59,358 nt of DNA from Alphaproteobacteria bacterium (GCA_021325385.1 JAJPHH010000014.1:1-59358); one strand, 5' to 3'; shown: positions 25,253-34,852, numbered from the stretch's first letter. Notes: generated by a model from the letters alone, not told the origin. Numbers and translations: made by a program.

Positions 25253-27145
25253 ATGCCCAGCCGCTATGCGGAAGTCTATGCGGAGTGGCGCGCCGATCCG
25301 CAAGCTTTCTGGGCCAAAGCCGCCGCCGATATCGACTGGATTTCGCCGCCGAAGCGTATTTTCGACGACAAAGCCGGCGTCTATGGCCGCTGGTTTCCCG
25401 ACGCGACCTGCAACACCTGCTTCAACGCGCTCGACCGCCACGTCGTCGCCGGCCGCGGCGCCCAAACGGCGATTCTCTACGACAGCCCAGTGACCGGCGC
25501 GAAGCGGCGCATCAGCTATGCCGAATTGCTCGACGAGGTCGCGACCCTGGGCGCGGTCCTGCGTTCGTTCGAGGTCGGCAAGGGCGACCGCGTCGTCATC
25601 TATATGCCGATGGTCCCGCAAGCGCTGGCGGCGATGCTCGCCTGCGCGCGAATCGGCGCGGTTCATTCGGTCGTGTTCGGCGGCTTCGCCGCGCCGGAGC
25701 TCGCCGCGCGCATCGACGACGCTCGACCGAAGCTGATCCTCGCCGCCTCTTGCGGCGTCGAGCCCGGGCGCATCGTCGCCTACAAGCCCCTTCTCGACGC
25801 CGCCATCGGACTCGCCGCGCACAAGCCCTCGGCCTGCCTGGTGCTGCAGCGCCCGCAAGCCGAAGCCAAGCTGATCGCCGGCCGCGACCACGATTGGCAG
25901 GCGGCCTTCGACGCGGCCAAGGCCGCTGACCGGCGCGCCGGCTGCGTCGAGGTCGCAGCGACCGATCCGCTTTACATCCTCTACACGTCCGGCACGACCG
26001 GCAAGCCGAAGGGCGTGGTGCGCGACAATGGCGGCCATATGGTCGCGCTGAAATGGTCGATGCAGAACATCTACGGCGTCGCGCCGGGCGAGACGTTCTG
26101 GACCGCGTCCGACATCGGCTGGGTCGTCGGCCATTCCTATATCGTCTATGCGCCGTTGCTGCATGGCTGCACGAGCGTTCTTTACGAGGGCAAGCCGATC
26201 GGCACGCCCGACGCCGGCGCGTTCTGGCGCGTCATCGACGAGCACAAGGTCGTCTCCTTCTTCACCGCGCCGACCGCCTTCCGCGCGGTGCGCAAGGAGG
26301 ACCCGGACGGTGCGCTGTTGAAGAAGTATTCGACCGCTTCGCTTCGTACTCTTTTCCTCGCTGGCGAGCGCGCGGATCCGGAAACGCTGGCCTGGGCCGG
26401 CCGCATGCTCAAAATTCCGGTCGTCGATCATTGGTGGCAGACCGAGACGGGCTGGCCGATCGTCGCCAATCCGGTCGGCCTCGGCCTGCTGCCGATCAAG
26501 CCGGGCTCGCCGACCGTGCCCATGCCCGGGTACGAAGTCGAGGTGGTCGACGATGCGGCCAAGCCGGTCAAGCCCGGCGCGATGGGCTCGATTGTCGTCA
26601 AGCTGCCCCTGCCGCCCGGCGCGCTGCCGACTTTGTTCCAGAACGACCAGCGCATGGTCGAGAGCTACTTGTCGGAGTTCCCTGGCTACTACAAGACGGC
26701 CGACGCCGGCTACAAGGACGAGGACGGTTATCTTTTCGTCATGGGCCGCACCGACGACATCATCAATGTCGCCGGCCACCGCCTGTCGACCGGCGGCATA
26801 GAGGAGGCGCTCGCCGCCCATCGCGACGTCGCCGAATGCGCGGTGATCGGCGTCAAAGACGAGATCAAAGGCGAAGCGCCGGTCGGCTTTATCGTGCTCA
26901 AGGCGGGAGTCGACCGCCAGCCCGACGTCATCGAACGCGAGGCTGTCGCCCTGGTGCGCGAACGAATCGGCCCGGTCGCCGCCTTCAAGCGCGCGATCAC
27001 GGTGCCGCGACTGCCCAAGACGCGCTCGGGCAAAATCTTGCGCGGCACGATGAAGAAAATCGCCGATGGCGAAAATTGGGCGACGCCCGCGACGATCGAC
27101 GATCCGGCGGCCTTGGACGAGATCGCTCAGGCGCTGAAGCGGTAG
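25253..27145 (+). CDS. prpE: Propionyl-CoA synthetase
   Basis: Activates propionate to propionyl-CoA. At 630 residues it matches PrpE, an acetyl-CoA-synthetase-like enzyme. The N-terminal YAEVYAEWRADPQAFWAKAA, CFNALDRHV, YTSGTTGKPKGVVRDNGGH, DIGWVVGHSYIVYAPLLHG, GRTDDIINVAGHRLSTGGIEE and the catalytic Lys in KTRSGKILRG are all present. The start ATG 25253 follows GGAGGGAG. The usual methylcitrate-cycle genes are not nearby, so it may feed another propionate route. Confidence 0.9.
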   Translation: MPSRYAEVYAEWRADPQAFWAKAAADIDWISPPKRIFDDKAGVYGRWFPDATCNTCFNALDRHVVAGRGAQTAILYDSPVTGAKRRISYAELLDEVATLGAVLRSFEVGKGDRVVIYMPMVPQALAAMLACARIGAVHSVVFGGFAAPELAARIDDARPKLILAASCGVEPGRIVAYKPLLDAAIGLAAHKPSACLVLQRPQAEAKLIAGRDHDWQAAFDAAKAADRRAGCVEVAATDPLYILYTSGTTGKPKGVVRDNGGHMVALKWSMQNIYGVAPGETFWTASDIGWVVGHSYIVYAPLLHGCTSVLYEGKPIGTPDAGAFWRVIDEHKVVSFFTAPTAFRAVRKEDPDGALLKKYSTASLRTLFLAGERADPETLAWAGRMLKIPVVDHWWQTETGWPIVANPVGLGLLPIKPGSPTVPMPGYEVEVVDDAAKPVKPGAMGSIVVKLPLPPGALPTLFQNDQRMVESYLSEFPGYYKTADAGYKDEDGYLFVMGRTDDIINVAGHRLSTGGIEEALAAHRDVAECAVIGVKDEIKGEAPVGFIVLKAGVDRQPDVIEREAVALVRERIGPVAAFKRAITVPRLPKTRSGKILRGTMKKIADGENWATPATIDDPAALDEIAQALKR

Positions 27146-27458
27146 AGCGCTTTGATTTCTGGTTGAATCGCGCGCCAGTCCTTTTTAATACCCGCTGCGG
27201 TCGAAGCCCTGGGCCGCGGCGACGACCCGTCCAAGAATTGCAGCCGCTGCGTCGGACCGCCCGCCTGTGACGATGATGAACCCTCGACCGATATCGCGCG
27301 TTAGCAGGGCCGACGCCGGCTTCGCCAGAGAAGCGCCAAGATGGCGCCATCGAAATCGCCAAGCGCAGGGATATAAAGGGCCGTCTTCTGCGTTCGCGTA
27401 TCTAAGAAGGGACGTTCGATCTCAGGCCGTCATCCGAGCGATGATTTGAAAGGGCCAA
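27146..27458. other. Intergenic region before the debranching-type enzyme
   Basis: 313 bp with no gene I can support. The end near 27440-27458 carries GAAAGGG before ATG 27459. A possible promoter element (TATAAA, 27372-27377) lies within the region, but I cannot assign it. Confidence 0.4.
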
Positions 27459-29663
27459 ATGGGCAAGACCAGCGTGAAGACGCACTCCGTGAGCGGCGAT
27501 TTCGGCGAATCGCCGGCGCCGTTCTTCATTCCGGCCGCCGCTCCGTTGCAAGAGCGACGACCTTTCACCTTGAAACACGGCGATATCTTCGCCGTCTTCG
27601 ATCATAGCGGCGACGCCGCCTCCGCGCCCGGCCGGCCGGAGGGAATCTTTTATCGCGACACGCGCCATCTCTCGCACTTCTTCCTTTCGATCAACGGCGC
27701 GCGCCCGATGTTGCTGAGCTCGGCTTTGCGCGACGACAACGCGACCTTGACATGCGACGTCGCCAACCCCGACCTCTATGATTCCGACGGCCGGCTGATT
27801 TTCGAGCATGATCTGCTCCACATCCGCCGTTCGCGCTTCCTGTGGAACGCCGCCTGTTTCGAACGCATCTTCGTCAAGAATTTCGATGACAGGCCGCGCC
27901 AAATTCAGGTCGGCCTTGCGTTCGCCGCCGATTTCGCCGACCTATTCGAAGTGCGCGGCAAACACCGCGAACGGCGCGGCGAGATTCACGATCCGCTCGT
28001 CGAGCGCAACTCCGTCACGCTCAGCTATACCGGGCTCGACAGGATACGTCGTTCGACGACCTTGCGTTTCGACCCGGAGCCGACTCGCCTGTTGCGCGAT
28101 CAGGCGGTGTTCCGGTTTGAGCTTGGTCCGCGCGAATCGCATTCGTTGTTCGTCGAGATCGACTGCGCGCCTGGACGGCTGGGCCAACAGACGCGCCGCG
28201 CTTTTCTCGGCGGCCTACGCGACGCCCGACGGGCGTTGCGGCGCTCCGCCTTGCGCGCGGCGGCGATCGAAACCTCGAACGAAGTCTTCAACGAGGCGGC
28301 GAGGCGCAGCGTGTCCGATCTTTACATGCTGATCACCGATCTCCCGGAAGGCCCCTACCCTTACGCCGGCATCCCGTGGTTCAGCACGGTTTTTGGACGC
28401 GACGCGTTGATCACCGCGCTTGAGACGCTCTGGCTCGATCCGATGATCGCGCGCGGCGTGCTCGGCCATCTCGCCGCCGAACAGGCGAAGGAGGTCGATC
28501 CGGAGGCCGACGCCGAGCCGGGCAAGATCCTACACGAGGCGCGTCACGGCGAGATGGCGGCGCTCGGCGAAGTGCCGTTCCGCCGCTACTACGGCAGCAT
28601 CGATTCAACGCCGCTCTTCGTCATGCTCGCCGGCGCTTATCTTGAGCGCACCGGCGACATCGCCTTCATTCGCCGGCTGTGGCCGAATATCGAAGCGGCG
28701 CTCGAATGGATCGAGCGCTTCGGCGATCGCGACGGCGACGGTTTCATCGAATACGGCCGCCGGACTGCGGAGGGTCTGGTCAACCAGGGCTGGAAGGACA
28801 GCCAGGATTCCGTATTCCACGCCGACGGCTCCTTGGCGCATGGGCCGGTCGCGATTGTTGAAGCGCAAGCCTATGTCTACGCAGCGTGGCGGGCGGCCGA
28901 AGAAATCGGACGGCGGCTCGGCGAGCCCGATCGCGGCGCGCGCTACGCCGCGAAAGCCGAACAATTGCGCCGCCGCTTCGACGAAAGCTTCTTCGACGAA
29001 AAGATGGGGACCTATATTCTCGCCTTGGACGGCGACAAGCGGCCCTGCCGCGTGCGCTCGTCGAACGCCGGCCATGCGCTGTTTGCCGGCGTCGCTTATC
29101 CCGAGCGGGCGGCGAAGGTCGTCCGTACTTTAACCGGAAGCTCGTTCTATTGCGGCTGGGGCGTGCGCACGCTCGCCTCGACCGAGGCTCGCTACAACCC
29201 GATGAGCTATCACAACGGCTCGGTGTGGCCGCATGACAACGCGATGATCGCAGCCGGCTTCGCCAGGTACGGTTTCCGGCAGGAAGCGGCGAAAATCTTC
29301 GAAGGCGTATTCGCCGCGTCGACCTTCGTCGATCTCAGGCGGCTGCCCGAACTGTTCTGCGGCTTCCCGCGCCAGCGTACGCAAGGTCCGACCTCCTACC
29401 CGGTCGCTTGCATTCCGCAAGCCTGGGCCGCGGCGGCGCCGCTCTCGATGATTCAATCCTGCATCGGCTTGGTCTTCCATCCGGACGAATCGCGGCTGAG
29501 CTTTGAGGAGCCGGTCCTGCCGAATTTCCTCGACGAAATCGTTCTGCGCGGACTATCGCTCAAAGGCGCGTCGGCCAATGTCGCGATTCGCCGCTTCGGC
29601 GGCCGCGTCGTCGTCGACGTGCTCGACCGCGCGCCGGCGATCAAAGTGCTGGCCTCGACCTGA
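27459..29663 (+). CDS. Amylo-alpha-1,6-glucosidase / glycogen debranching-type enzyme
   Basis: A 734-residue protein with an N-terminal glycogen-debranching beta domain (HGDIFAVFDHSGDAASAPGRPEGIFYRDTRHLSHF-like region at about 35-80) and a C-terminal (alpha/alpha)6 barrel. GIPWFSTVFGRDALITALETLWL and SYHNGSVWPHDNAMIAAGFARYG carry the acidic and aromatic residues typical of this GH family. It probably hydrolyses alpha-glucosidic bonds in a stored or imported oligosaccharide. No glycogen-synthesis genes are adjacent, so the exact substrate is open. Confidence 0.85.
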   Translation: MGKTSVKTHSVSGDFGESPAPFFIPAAAPLQERRPFTLKHGDIFAVFDHSGDAASAPGRPEGIFYRDTRHLSHFFLSINGARPMLLSSALRDDNATLTCDVANPDLYDSDGRLIFEHDLLHIRRSRFLWNAACFERIFVKNFDDRPRQIQVGLAFAADFADLFEVRGKHRERRGEIHDPLVERNSVTLSYTGLDRIRRSTTLRFDPEPTRLLRDQAVFRFELGPRESHSLFVEIDCAPGRLGQQTRRAFLGGLRDARRALRRSALRAAAIETSNEVFNEAARRSVSDLYMLITDLPEGPYPYAGIPWFSTVFGRDALITALETLWLDPMIARGVLGHLAAEQAKEVDPEADAEPGKILHEARHGEMAALGEVPFRRYYGSIDSTPLFVMLAGAYLERTGDIAFIRRLWPNIEAALEWIERFGDRDGDGFIEYGRRTAEGLVNQGWKDSQDSVFHADGSLAHGPVAIVEAQAYVYAAWRAAEEIGRRLGEPDRGARYAAKAEQLRRRFDESFFDEKMGTYILALDGDKRPCRVRSSNAGHALFAGVAYPERAAKVVRTLTGSSFYCGWGVRTLASTEARYNPMSYHNGSVWPHDNAMIAAGFARYGFRQEAAKIFEGVFAASTFVDLRRLPELFCGFPRQRTQGPTSYPVACIPQAWAAAAPLSMIQSCIGLVFHPDESRLSFEEPVLPNFLDEIVLRGLSLKGASANVAIRRFGGRVVVDVLDRAPAIKVLAST

Positions 29664-29688
29664 GGACTTCCTCTTCGCGAAAGCAACT

Positions 29689-30615
29689 CTACTCGCCTAA
29701 AAGCTCGAGCGCCCAATTCTGCCCGACAAGATCGTGGCCGAAGGAATGATGCCTCTCCTCGGCAACGAGCTTGAACCCCGCGGCCTGATAAATGCGCCGC
29801 GCCGCGACGAGGACGTCGTTGGTCCAGAGTACAAGGCGACGATAGCCGCATTCTTTCGCCCGCTCGATGCAGGCCTTCGTCAAAGCCGCGCCGATGCCGT
29901 GGCCGCGGGCGCTCGGCTCGACATAGAGGAGGCGCAGCTTGGCGACCCCTTCCTCGTCGCCGCGGACGAGTAAGATCGAACCGACGATCGCGCCATCGCG
30001 CTCGGCGATCCAGGCCGCTTCCTTGGCGGCGTCGAATTCGGCGACGAAGCGGCCGATTATTGCGGCGATCAGGCCTTCGAAAGTCCCGTCCCAGCCATAT
30101 TCCTCGGCATAGAGCGCCGCCTGTCGATGAATGACCCAGCCAAGATCGCCGACGCGCGGCGACCTCAGAACGAAGGATTTCTCGGGCTGAGCGGCCGGCT
30201 TTTCGAGCAGGGAGCGGATCTGACGCATCGCGCCGCTCAATCGCTCGCTCGCGGCGGGGTCGAGCGGCGAGAGCAAGGCTGTCATCTGCGCCTGAGTTCC
30301 CCGCTCGAGCGCCGCAAAGGCCTCGCGGCCCGCCTCGGTCAGGGAGAGGAGGCGATGCTTGGCGTGGCGAGGGCTGACTTCGGCCGCGACGAGGCCGCGA
30401 GCCCGCAGGCGGGACAGGACGCGGCTCAGATGCGCCTTGTCCATATCCAGGGCGCGGCCGAGATCGGCCGCCGTGCCCAACTCGCCGCGCGCCAACTCAT
30501 AGAGTACGCGCGCCTCGACCAGCGAGAACGGGCTGTCGGAAAGGCGTTCTTCGAGGAGGCCGATCCGCCGCGTGTAGAAGCGATTGAAGCTGCGGATTTC
30601 ATCGACCATGGTCAT
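29689..30615 (-). CDS. MarR-type regulator fused to a GNAT acetyltransferase
   Basis: 308 residues with two domains. Residues 1-150 form a MarR winged helix (DSPFSLVEARVLYELARGE, KAHLSRVLSRLRARGLV). Residues about 155-308 form a GNAT acetyltransferase with the acetyl-CoA loop EPSARGHGIGAALTKACIERA. The start ATG 30615 follows GGAGGA. The fusion suggests a transcription factor whose activity is tied to acetyl transfer, but the target is unknown. It is transcribed toward the debranching gene (convergent). Confidence 0.87.
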   Translation of the reverse strand: MTMVDEIRSFNRFYTRRIGLLEERLSDSPFSLVEARVLYELARGELGTAADLGRALDMDKAHLSRVLSRLRARGLVAAEVSPRHAKHRLLSLTEAGREAFAALERGTQAQMTALLSPLDPAASERLSGAMRQIRSLLEKPAAQPEKSFVLRSPRVGDLGWVIHRQAALYAEEYGWDGTFEGLIAAIIGRFVAEFDAAKEAAWIAERDGAIVGSILLVRGDEEGVAKLRLLYVEPSARGHGIGAALTKACIERAKECGYRRLVLWTNDVLVAARRIYQAAGFKLVAEERHHSFGHDLVGQNWALELLGE

Positions 30616-30676
30616 TGGGAGGGCTCCTCCGATCACAGATTAAGACTCGTGAGTTGTCTCAGTCAACTCGCGGCCG

Positions 30677-30706
30677 ACAAAAAAAGCGGCGCTTGCGCGC
30701 CGCTTT
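30677..30706 (-). terminator. Rho-independent terminator for the 30727-31197 gene
   Basis: A 10-bp perfect stem (30683-30692 with 30697-30706; AAAGCGGCGC/GCGCCGCTTT) has a TTGC loop. On the minus strand it is followed directly by a run of T residues. It lies 20 bp downstream of the minus-strand gene. Confidence 0.85.
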
Positions 30707-30726
30707 GAGGACGGTCGATGAAATGA

Positions 30727-31197
30727 TCAGCAATAATCCCAATGGCCGGTGGTTTGGTAAGGATCGTCGTAATACCAGCACATGCCGGGCTCGGGCGGCG
30801 CCCCGAACATCGCCGCGGCCGCGGCTGCGCCCAGGATGCCGAAGGCGACGGCCGGAACCCAGACGCCATTCCGCCAGTGGCCGCCGTGATGGTGGTGGTA
30901 AGCCCACTGGCCGCCAGAGCCAGGGCTAGGCCCATGGCCGAATCCGGGCCCGGGCCCCGGCCCGTGGCCTGGTCCTGGCCGCCAGCCGGGGGCAGCGGGT
31001 CTGACGCCGGCCGCGCCGCCACCGACCGGGCCGGGCCTCGGAACCTGCTGCATCTGCGCTAAGAAGACAGGTCCAACGGCGCCAAAGCCGGCGCTGGTCA
31101 GGGGTACGGCCGAAGCGGGCGCCGCTAGGGAAGTCGTGATCAGCCCGACCGCCGCCACGGCGCGGGCGCATCGGCCAAGCAGAGAAAATTCCCGCAT
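30727..31197 (-). CDS. Exported glycine/proline-rich small protein
   Basis: 156 residues with a signal peptide (AVAAVGLITTSLAAPASA). The middle is rich in Pro and Gly with a His cluster (YHHHHGGHWRNG), then a hydrophobic Ala-rich segment (VAFGILGAAAAAAMFGAPP) and an aromatic C-terminus (MCWYYDDPYQTTGHWDYC). I do not recognise a functional family. Similar small proteins occur near the cell envelope of rhizobia, as I recall. It is followed by a clear terminator. Confidence 0.65.
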   Translation of the reverse strand: MREFSLLGRCARAVAAVGLITTSLAAPASAVPLTSAGFGAVGPVFLAQMQQVPRPGPVGGGAAGVRPAAPGWRPGPGHGPGPGPGFGHGPSPGSGGQWAYHHHHGGHWRNGVWVPAVAFGILGAAAAAAMFGAPPEPGMCWYYDDPYQTTGHWDYC

Positions 31198-31314
31198 GGG
31201 ATACCTCCTTGAGAATTGCCGCCTGGCGACAGTTGATTCTCGAAGGAGAGAAGCGTCAAGCGCAATAAGCGCGGGTCTGCACGAGACTAGTCCTCGCCTG
31301 GTTTTCGCAGCCCG

Positions 31315-31335
31315 CGCCGGCGGGGCCCGCCGGCG
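31315..31335 (-). terminator. GC-rich hairpin after trcR
   Basis: Perfect arms CGCCGGCGGG/CCCGCCGGCG (31315-31324 with 31326-31335) lie 7 bp downstream of the DUF1013 gene. There is no T-run, so termination would be inefficient or factor-assisted. Confidence is modest. Confidence 0.4.
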
Positions 31336-31341
31336 ACGCGC

Positions 31342-32055
31342 TCAACCCGCGTTCTTTAGCGTTTTGAGCTTGCCGAAGACCGAATCGACGTCGATCTTCT
31401 CTTCTTCGCTCTTCGGCTTAGCTGGCCCGCCAAAGACCTCGGTTCTCGTCGTCGGCGCCGGCGCCGGCTTGGCGGTGGTGATTTCCGCCGGCACCAGCGT
31501 CTGACCGCCCTCCTCCTCGGCCTTCGGCCGCTCCTTGGCGGCGCGATTGACCTCGAAGTCGAGGTCGATCTGCGAGCAGAGGCCGAGCGTCACCGGATCC
31601 ATCGGCTGCAGATTGGCCGAGTTCCAATGACTGCGCTCGCGGATCGACTGCAAGGTCGACTTGGTCGTCCCGACCAAGCGCATGATCTGCGCGTCCTTCA
31701 GCTCGGGATGGTTGCGCAACAGCCAGAGAATGGCGTTCGGCCGATCCTGCCGGCGCGACAGCGGCGTATAGCGCGCACCCCGCGGCTTCTTGATCTCGGG
31801 CAGCCGCACCTTGGCGGCGGCCAGCTTCAGCCGATGATCGGGATTCTTCTCAGCTTCCGCGATCTCCTCACGGGTCAATTGGCCGGCGGAGATCGGGTCG
31901 AAGCCCTTGATGCCGGTCGCCACTTCTCCGTCCGCGATGCCTTTCACCTCCAAAGGATGGAGTTTGCAGAATTCGGCGATCTGGTCAAAGGTGAGCGACG
32001 TGTTCTCGACCAGCCAAACGGCTGTCGCTTTGGGCATTAACGGGGCTTCGGTCAT
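31342..32055 (-). CDS. DUF1013 cell-cycle regulator (TrcR-type)
   Basis: A 237-residue protein of the alphaproteobacterial DUF1013 family, which includes TrcR, a proposed cell-cycle transcription regulator that works with RNA polymerase. The N-terminal half (KATAVWLVENTSLTFDQIAEFCKLHPLEVKGIADGE) and RQDRPNAILWLLRNHPELKDAQIMRLVGTTKSTL look like two helix-turn-helix units. Residues after about 175 are charged and disordered. ATG 32055 is used; the internal ATG at residue 7 (MPKATAVW) is an alternative start. Confidence 0.88.
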   Translation of the reverse strand: MTEAPLMPKATAVWLVENTSLTFDQIAEFCKLHPLEVKGIADGEVATGIKGFDPISAGQLTREEIAEAEKNPDHRLKLAAAKVRLPEIKKPRGARYTPLSRRQDRPNAILWLLRNHPELKDAQIMRLVGTTKSTLQSIRERSHWNSANLQPMDPVTLGLCSQIDLDFEVNRAAKERPKAEEEGGQTLVPAEITTAKPAPAPTTRTEVFGGPAKPKSEEEKIDVDSVFGKLKTLKNAG

Positions 32056-32255
32056 AATTCTCAGTCTCCTTCGCCGCTCCCTAAAGAATTCGTCTTGGCG
32101 CGCTTTCTTAGCCGGCGCCCGGGAGGCGGAGCCTCAAGTTCTCATCATGCGGGAATAGCCAATATATAGGCGGGAGGCGGCTGGAAGGCAATTCAAACCC
32201 CCGGCTGAGGCGAATATTCGCGTCCTGCGATCGACTCGCGCCGGGCGCTGACGCC

Positions 32256-32885
32256 TCAACGCGTGCCGAACATCCGGTCGCCCGCATCGCCCAGCCCGGG
32301 CACGATGTAGCCATGATTGTTGAGGCGCTCGTCAATGGCGGCGGTCCAGATTTGGACGTCGGGATGGGCCTTGTTCAGCCGCTCGACGCCTTCCGGCGCC
32401 GCCAGCAGACAGACGAAGCGGATATCCCTGACGCCTCGGCGCTTCAGCCGGTCGATGGCGGCGATCGCCGAATTGGCTGTGGCCAGCATCGGATCCATGA
32501 CGATGACCAGCCGCTCGGCAACGTCGGCCGGAGCCTTGAAATAATACTCCACGGCCTCCAGCGTCTGCGGATCGCGATAAATGCCGATATGGGCGACGCG
32601 GGCGGACGGCACCAATTCGAGCATGCCGTCGAGGAAGCCGACGCCGGCGCGCAGGATCGGCGCGAAAACCAGCTTCTTCCCGGCGATCATCGGCGCGCGG
32701 GTCTTTTCGATCGGCGTCTCGACCTCCACCATCTCGATCGGCAGGTCGCGCGTCACCTCGTAGCAGAGCAGCATGCCGATCTCGTTCATGAGCTGGCGGA
32801 AGCCCTTGGTCGAGCGCTGCTTGTCGCGCATCAAGGTCAGCTTATGCTGCACCAGGGGATGATCGACGACATGGGCGCCGGACAT
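32256..32885 (-). CDS. upp: Uracil phosphoribosyltransferase
   Basis: Converts uracil and PRPP to UMP in pyrimidine salvage. The 209-residue length is exact for the family. [33 protein letters not shown], the PRPP loop [16 protein letters not shown] and the C-terminal [17 protein letters not shown] are all present. I chose ATG 32885 ([11 protein letters not shown]) over the open frame to 32999, which has no family similarity. It is divergent from pgsA. Confidence 0.95.
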   Translation of the reverse strand: MSGAHVVDHPLVQHKLTLMRDKQRSTKGFRQLMNEIGMLLCYEVTRDLPIEMVEVETPIEKTRAPMIAGKKLVFAPILRAGVGFLDGMLELVPSARVAHIGIYRDPQTLEAVEYYFKAPADVAERLVIVMDPMLATANSAIAAIDRLKRRGVRDIRFVCLLAAPEGVERLNKAHPDVQIWTAAIDERLNNHGYIVPGLGDAGDRMFGTR

Positions 32886-33103
32886 GAGGACCTCGTTTTC
32901 GGCAATCGGCAGCCGGCAGTAGGCAGGCGAAGGAACGGCGTTGCAAGCGCGGAGGCGGCCGGCCGCGCGAATTACCCACTGCCGATTGCCCATCGCCAAC
33001 CGCCAATTTCTGAGGCTTCGCCTTTATTCCGGCTCGTCGCGTGCTTATTTGACGCCTGTGGTCATTGACCGCGACCGCCCGACAATGTCACCTCATTAAG
33101 GTC

Positions 33104-33697
33104 ATGGCGTCTGCTTCCACTGGGGCCGCGCAGCGGCAATGGAATTTGCCGAACCTGCTGACTTATGGTCGGCTGGCGGCGGTGCCTCTCGTCGTCGCGC
33201 TGCTGTTCTGGCCGGCGGAGCATTGGATGCGCTGGACGGCGCTGGCGATTTTCGTCGCCGCTGCGATCACCGATTTCTTCGACGGCTATCTCGCCCGGGC
33301 CTGGTCGCAGCAATCTTCGCTCGGCCGCATGCTCGATCCGATCGCGGACAAATTGCTGGTGGCCGCGACGCTGCTCGTGCTCGCCGCGGACCGGGTGATC
33401 GCCGGCTGGTCCCTCTGGGCGGCGATCGTCATCCTGTGCCGTGAAATCCTGGTTTCCGGCTTGCGCGAATTCCTCGCCGAATTGCGGGTGCCAGTGCCGG
33501 TCTCGACCATCGCCAAATGGAAGACGACGGTGCAGCTTGTCGCCATCGCCTTCCTGATTGCGGGTCCCGCGGGCGAGCGCATCCTTCCGGGAACGACGCG
33601 GATCGGCGTCGTTCTGCTCTGGGCGGCGGCGATCCTGACGCTCTATACGGGCTGGGACTATCTCAAGGCGAGCTACGATCACCTCGCCTCCGAATGA
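33104..33697 (+). CDS. pgsA: CDP-diacylglycerol-glycerol-3-phosphate 3-phosphatidyltransferase
   Basis: Makes phosphatidylglycerophosphate, the precursor of phosphatidylglycerol. The 197-residue membrane protein has NLPNLLTYGRLAAVPL and the CDP-alcohol phosphotransferase motif DGYLAR ... GRMLDPIADK. I chose ATG 33104 (MASASTGAAQRQW); TTG 33065 would add 13 residues without similarity. moaD follows after 7 bp, a known rhizobial gene order. Confidence 0.93.
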   Translation: MASASTGAAQRQWNLPNLLTYGRLAAVPLVVALLFWPAEHWMRWTALAIFVAAAITDFFDGYLARAWSQQSSLGRMLDPIADKLLVAATLLVLAADRVIAGWSLWAAIVILCREILVSGLREFLAELRVPVPVSTIAKWKTTVQLVAIAFLIAGPAGERILPGTTRIGVVLLWAAAILTLYTGWDYLKASYDHLASE

Positions 33698-33704
33698 GCG
33701 GAAC

Positions 33705-33956
33705 ATGAAGGCGCTCTATTTCGCCTGGGTGCGCGAACGGGTCGGCAAAAGCGAAGAGGAGATCGCGCCGCAGGCGAGCGTCGCGACAGTCGACGACCTC
33801 ATGACCTGGTTGGCGGAAAAGGACGAGGCCTACGCGCACGCTTTCGAGAAGAAGAGCGTCATCCGCGCGGCGCTCGACCGCGCCCATGTCTCGCACGACG
33901 CCCGCATCGCTGGGGCGAAGGAGATCGCCTTCTTTCCGCCGATGACGGGCGGCTGA
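33705..33956 (+). CDS. moaD: Molybdopterin synthase small subunit
   Basis: An 83-residue ubiquitin-like sulfur carrier for molybdenum-cofactor synthesis. It begins MKALYFAWVRERVGKSEEE and ends FFPPMTGG, with the required C-terminal Gly-Gly that becomes a thiocarboxylate. It sits between pgsA and moaE, 4 bp from moaE, as in other rhizobia. Confidence 0.93.
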   Translation: MKALYFAWVRERVGKSEEEIAPQASVATVDDLMTWLAEKDEAYAHAFEKKSVIRAALDRAHVSHDARIAGAKEIAFFPPMTGG

Positions 33957-33960
33957 CCCA

Positions 33961-34440
33961 ATGGCCGGCGCGGCGAAGCCAATCGTTCGCGTGCAGCGCG
34001 AGGATTTCGATCCGGCCGTCGAGAGCGAAGCCTTGCGGCGCGGCCGCGCCGATATCGGCGCGCTGGTCACGTTCGTCGGCCTTTGCCGCGACGAGGGCGG
34101 GACGCTGCAGGCGCTCGAGATCGAACATTACGGCGCCATGGCGATCGCCGAGATCGAGCGCGTCGCCGCCGAAGCTTTATCGCGCTGGCCGCTGCTCGGC
34201 GCGACCATCGTCCATCGCTACGGCCTGATCGAAGCGAGCGGCCGCATCGTGCTGGTCGCCGTCGCCGCGGCGCATCGCGGCGACGCGTTCGAGGCGGCGA
34301 GTTTCCTGATGGATTATTTGAAGACGCGCGCGCCGTTCTGGAAGCGCGCCCATCTCGTCGGCGGCGCACGCGGCGATTGGGTCGAGCCGAGGGGCGCGGA
34401 CGACATTTCGGCGGCGCGTTGGCGCGCCGCCGAAAGCTGA
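33961..34440 (+). CDS. moaE: Molybdopterin synthase large subunit
   Basis: A 159-residue catalytic subunit that uses MoaD thiocarboxylate to convert precursor Z to molybdopterin. GALVTFVGLCRDEGGT, LEIEHYGAMA and MDYLKTRAPFWKRAHLVGG are typical, with catalytic Lys residues in the last segment. It follows moaD directly. Confidence 0.94.
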   Translation: MAGAAKPIVRVQREDFDPAVESEALRRGRADIGALVTFVGLCRDEGGTLQALEIEHYGAMAIAEIERVAAEALSRWPLLGATIVHRYGLIEASGRIVLVAVAAAHRGDAFEAASFLMDYLKTRAPFWKRAHLVGGARGDWVEPRGADDISAARWRAAES

Positions 34441-34452
34441 AGGACCGCGCCG

Positions 34453-34701
34453 TCAGGCCTTTACGACCGCGCGATAGATCAAGAGCACTACGACCGCGCC
34501 GATCACAGAGACGAACAGGCTCCACAGATTGAGGCCTGTGACGCCCTGATGCCCGATCAGGCTGAACAGGAAGCCGCCGACAATCGCGCCGATGACGCCA
34601 AGCGCAATGTCGAGAAAAAAGCCTTCGCCGGTCTTGTTGACGATCTTGCTGGCGATGAAGCCGGCGATAAGCCCGAGAATGATCCAAGCAATGATTGACA
34701 T
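34453..34701 (-). CDS. GlsB/YeaQ/YmgE family membrane protein
   Basis: A small membrane protein of 82 residues with three helices. MSIIAWIILGLIAGFIASKIV and GFFLDIALGVIGAIVGGFLF are diagnostic of this stress-associated family (transglycosylase-associated protein). ATG 34701 gives the canonical start; ATG 34710 is three codons earlier. Its function is not established. It is convergent with moaE, whose stop is 12 bp away. Confidence 0.88.
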   Translation of the reverse strand: MSIIAWIILGLIAGFIASKIVNKTGEGFFLDIALGVIGAIVGGFLFSLIGHQGVTGLNLWSLFVSVIGAVVVLLIYRAVVKA

Positions 34702-34852
34702 GGTTTCCATCCCCTATTCGAGAGAGCGGCAGGCCCGCCGCGCAGGCCCGAGTCGGCTCTCCGTCATTCTTTTGTCCGCGATAGAGGCCTAAAAGGCAAG
34801 GCGCTATCGCTTGGCCGTCGGCCGGCTTTGGTTAGACGAAGAGGAGGTTCGC

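Noticed and set aside
25151-26821. A minus-strand open frame of about 556 codons
   Set aside because: It is antisense to prpE, which has clear motifs. The minus frame has no recognisable domain.
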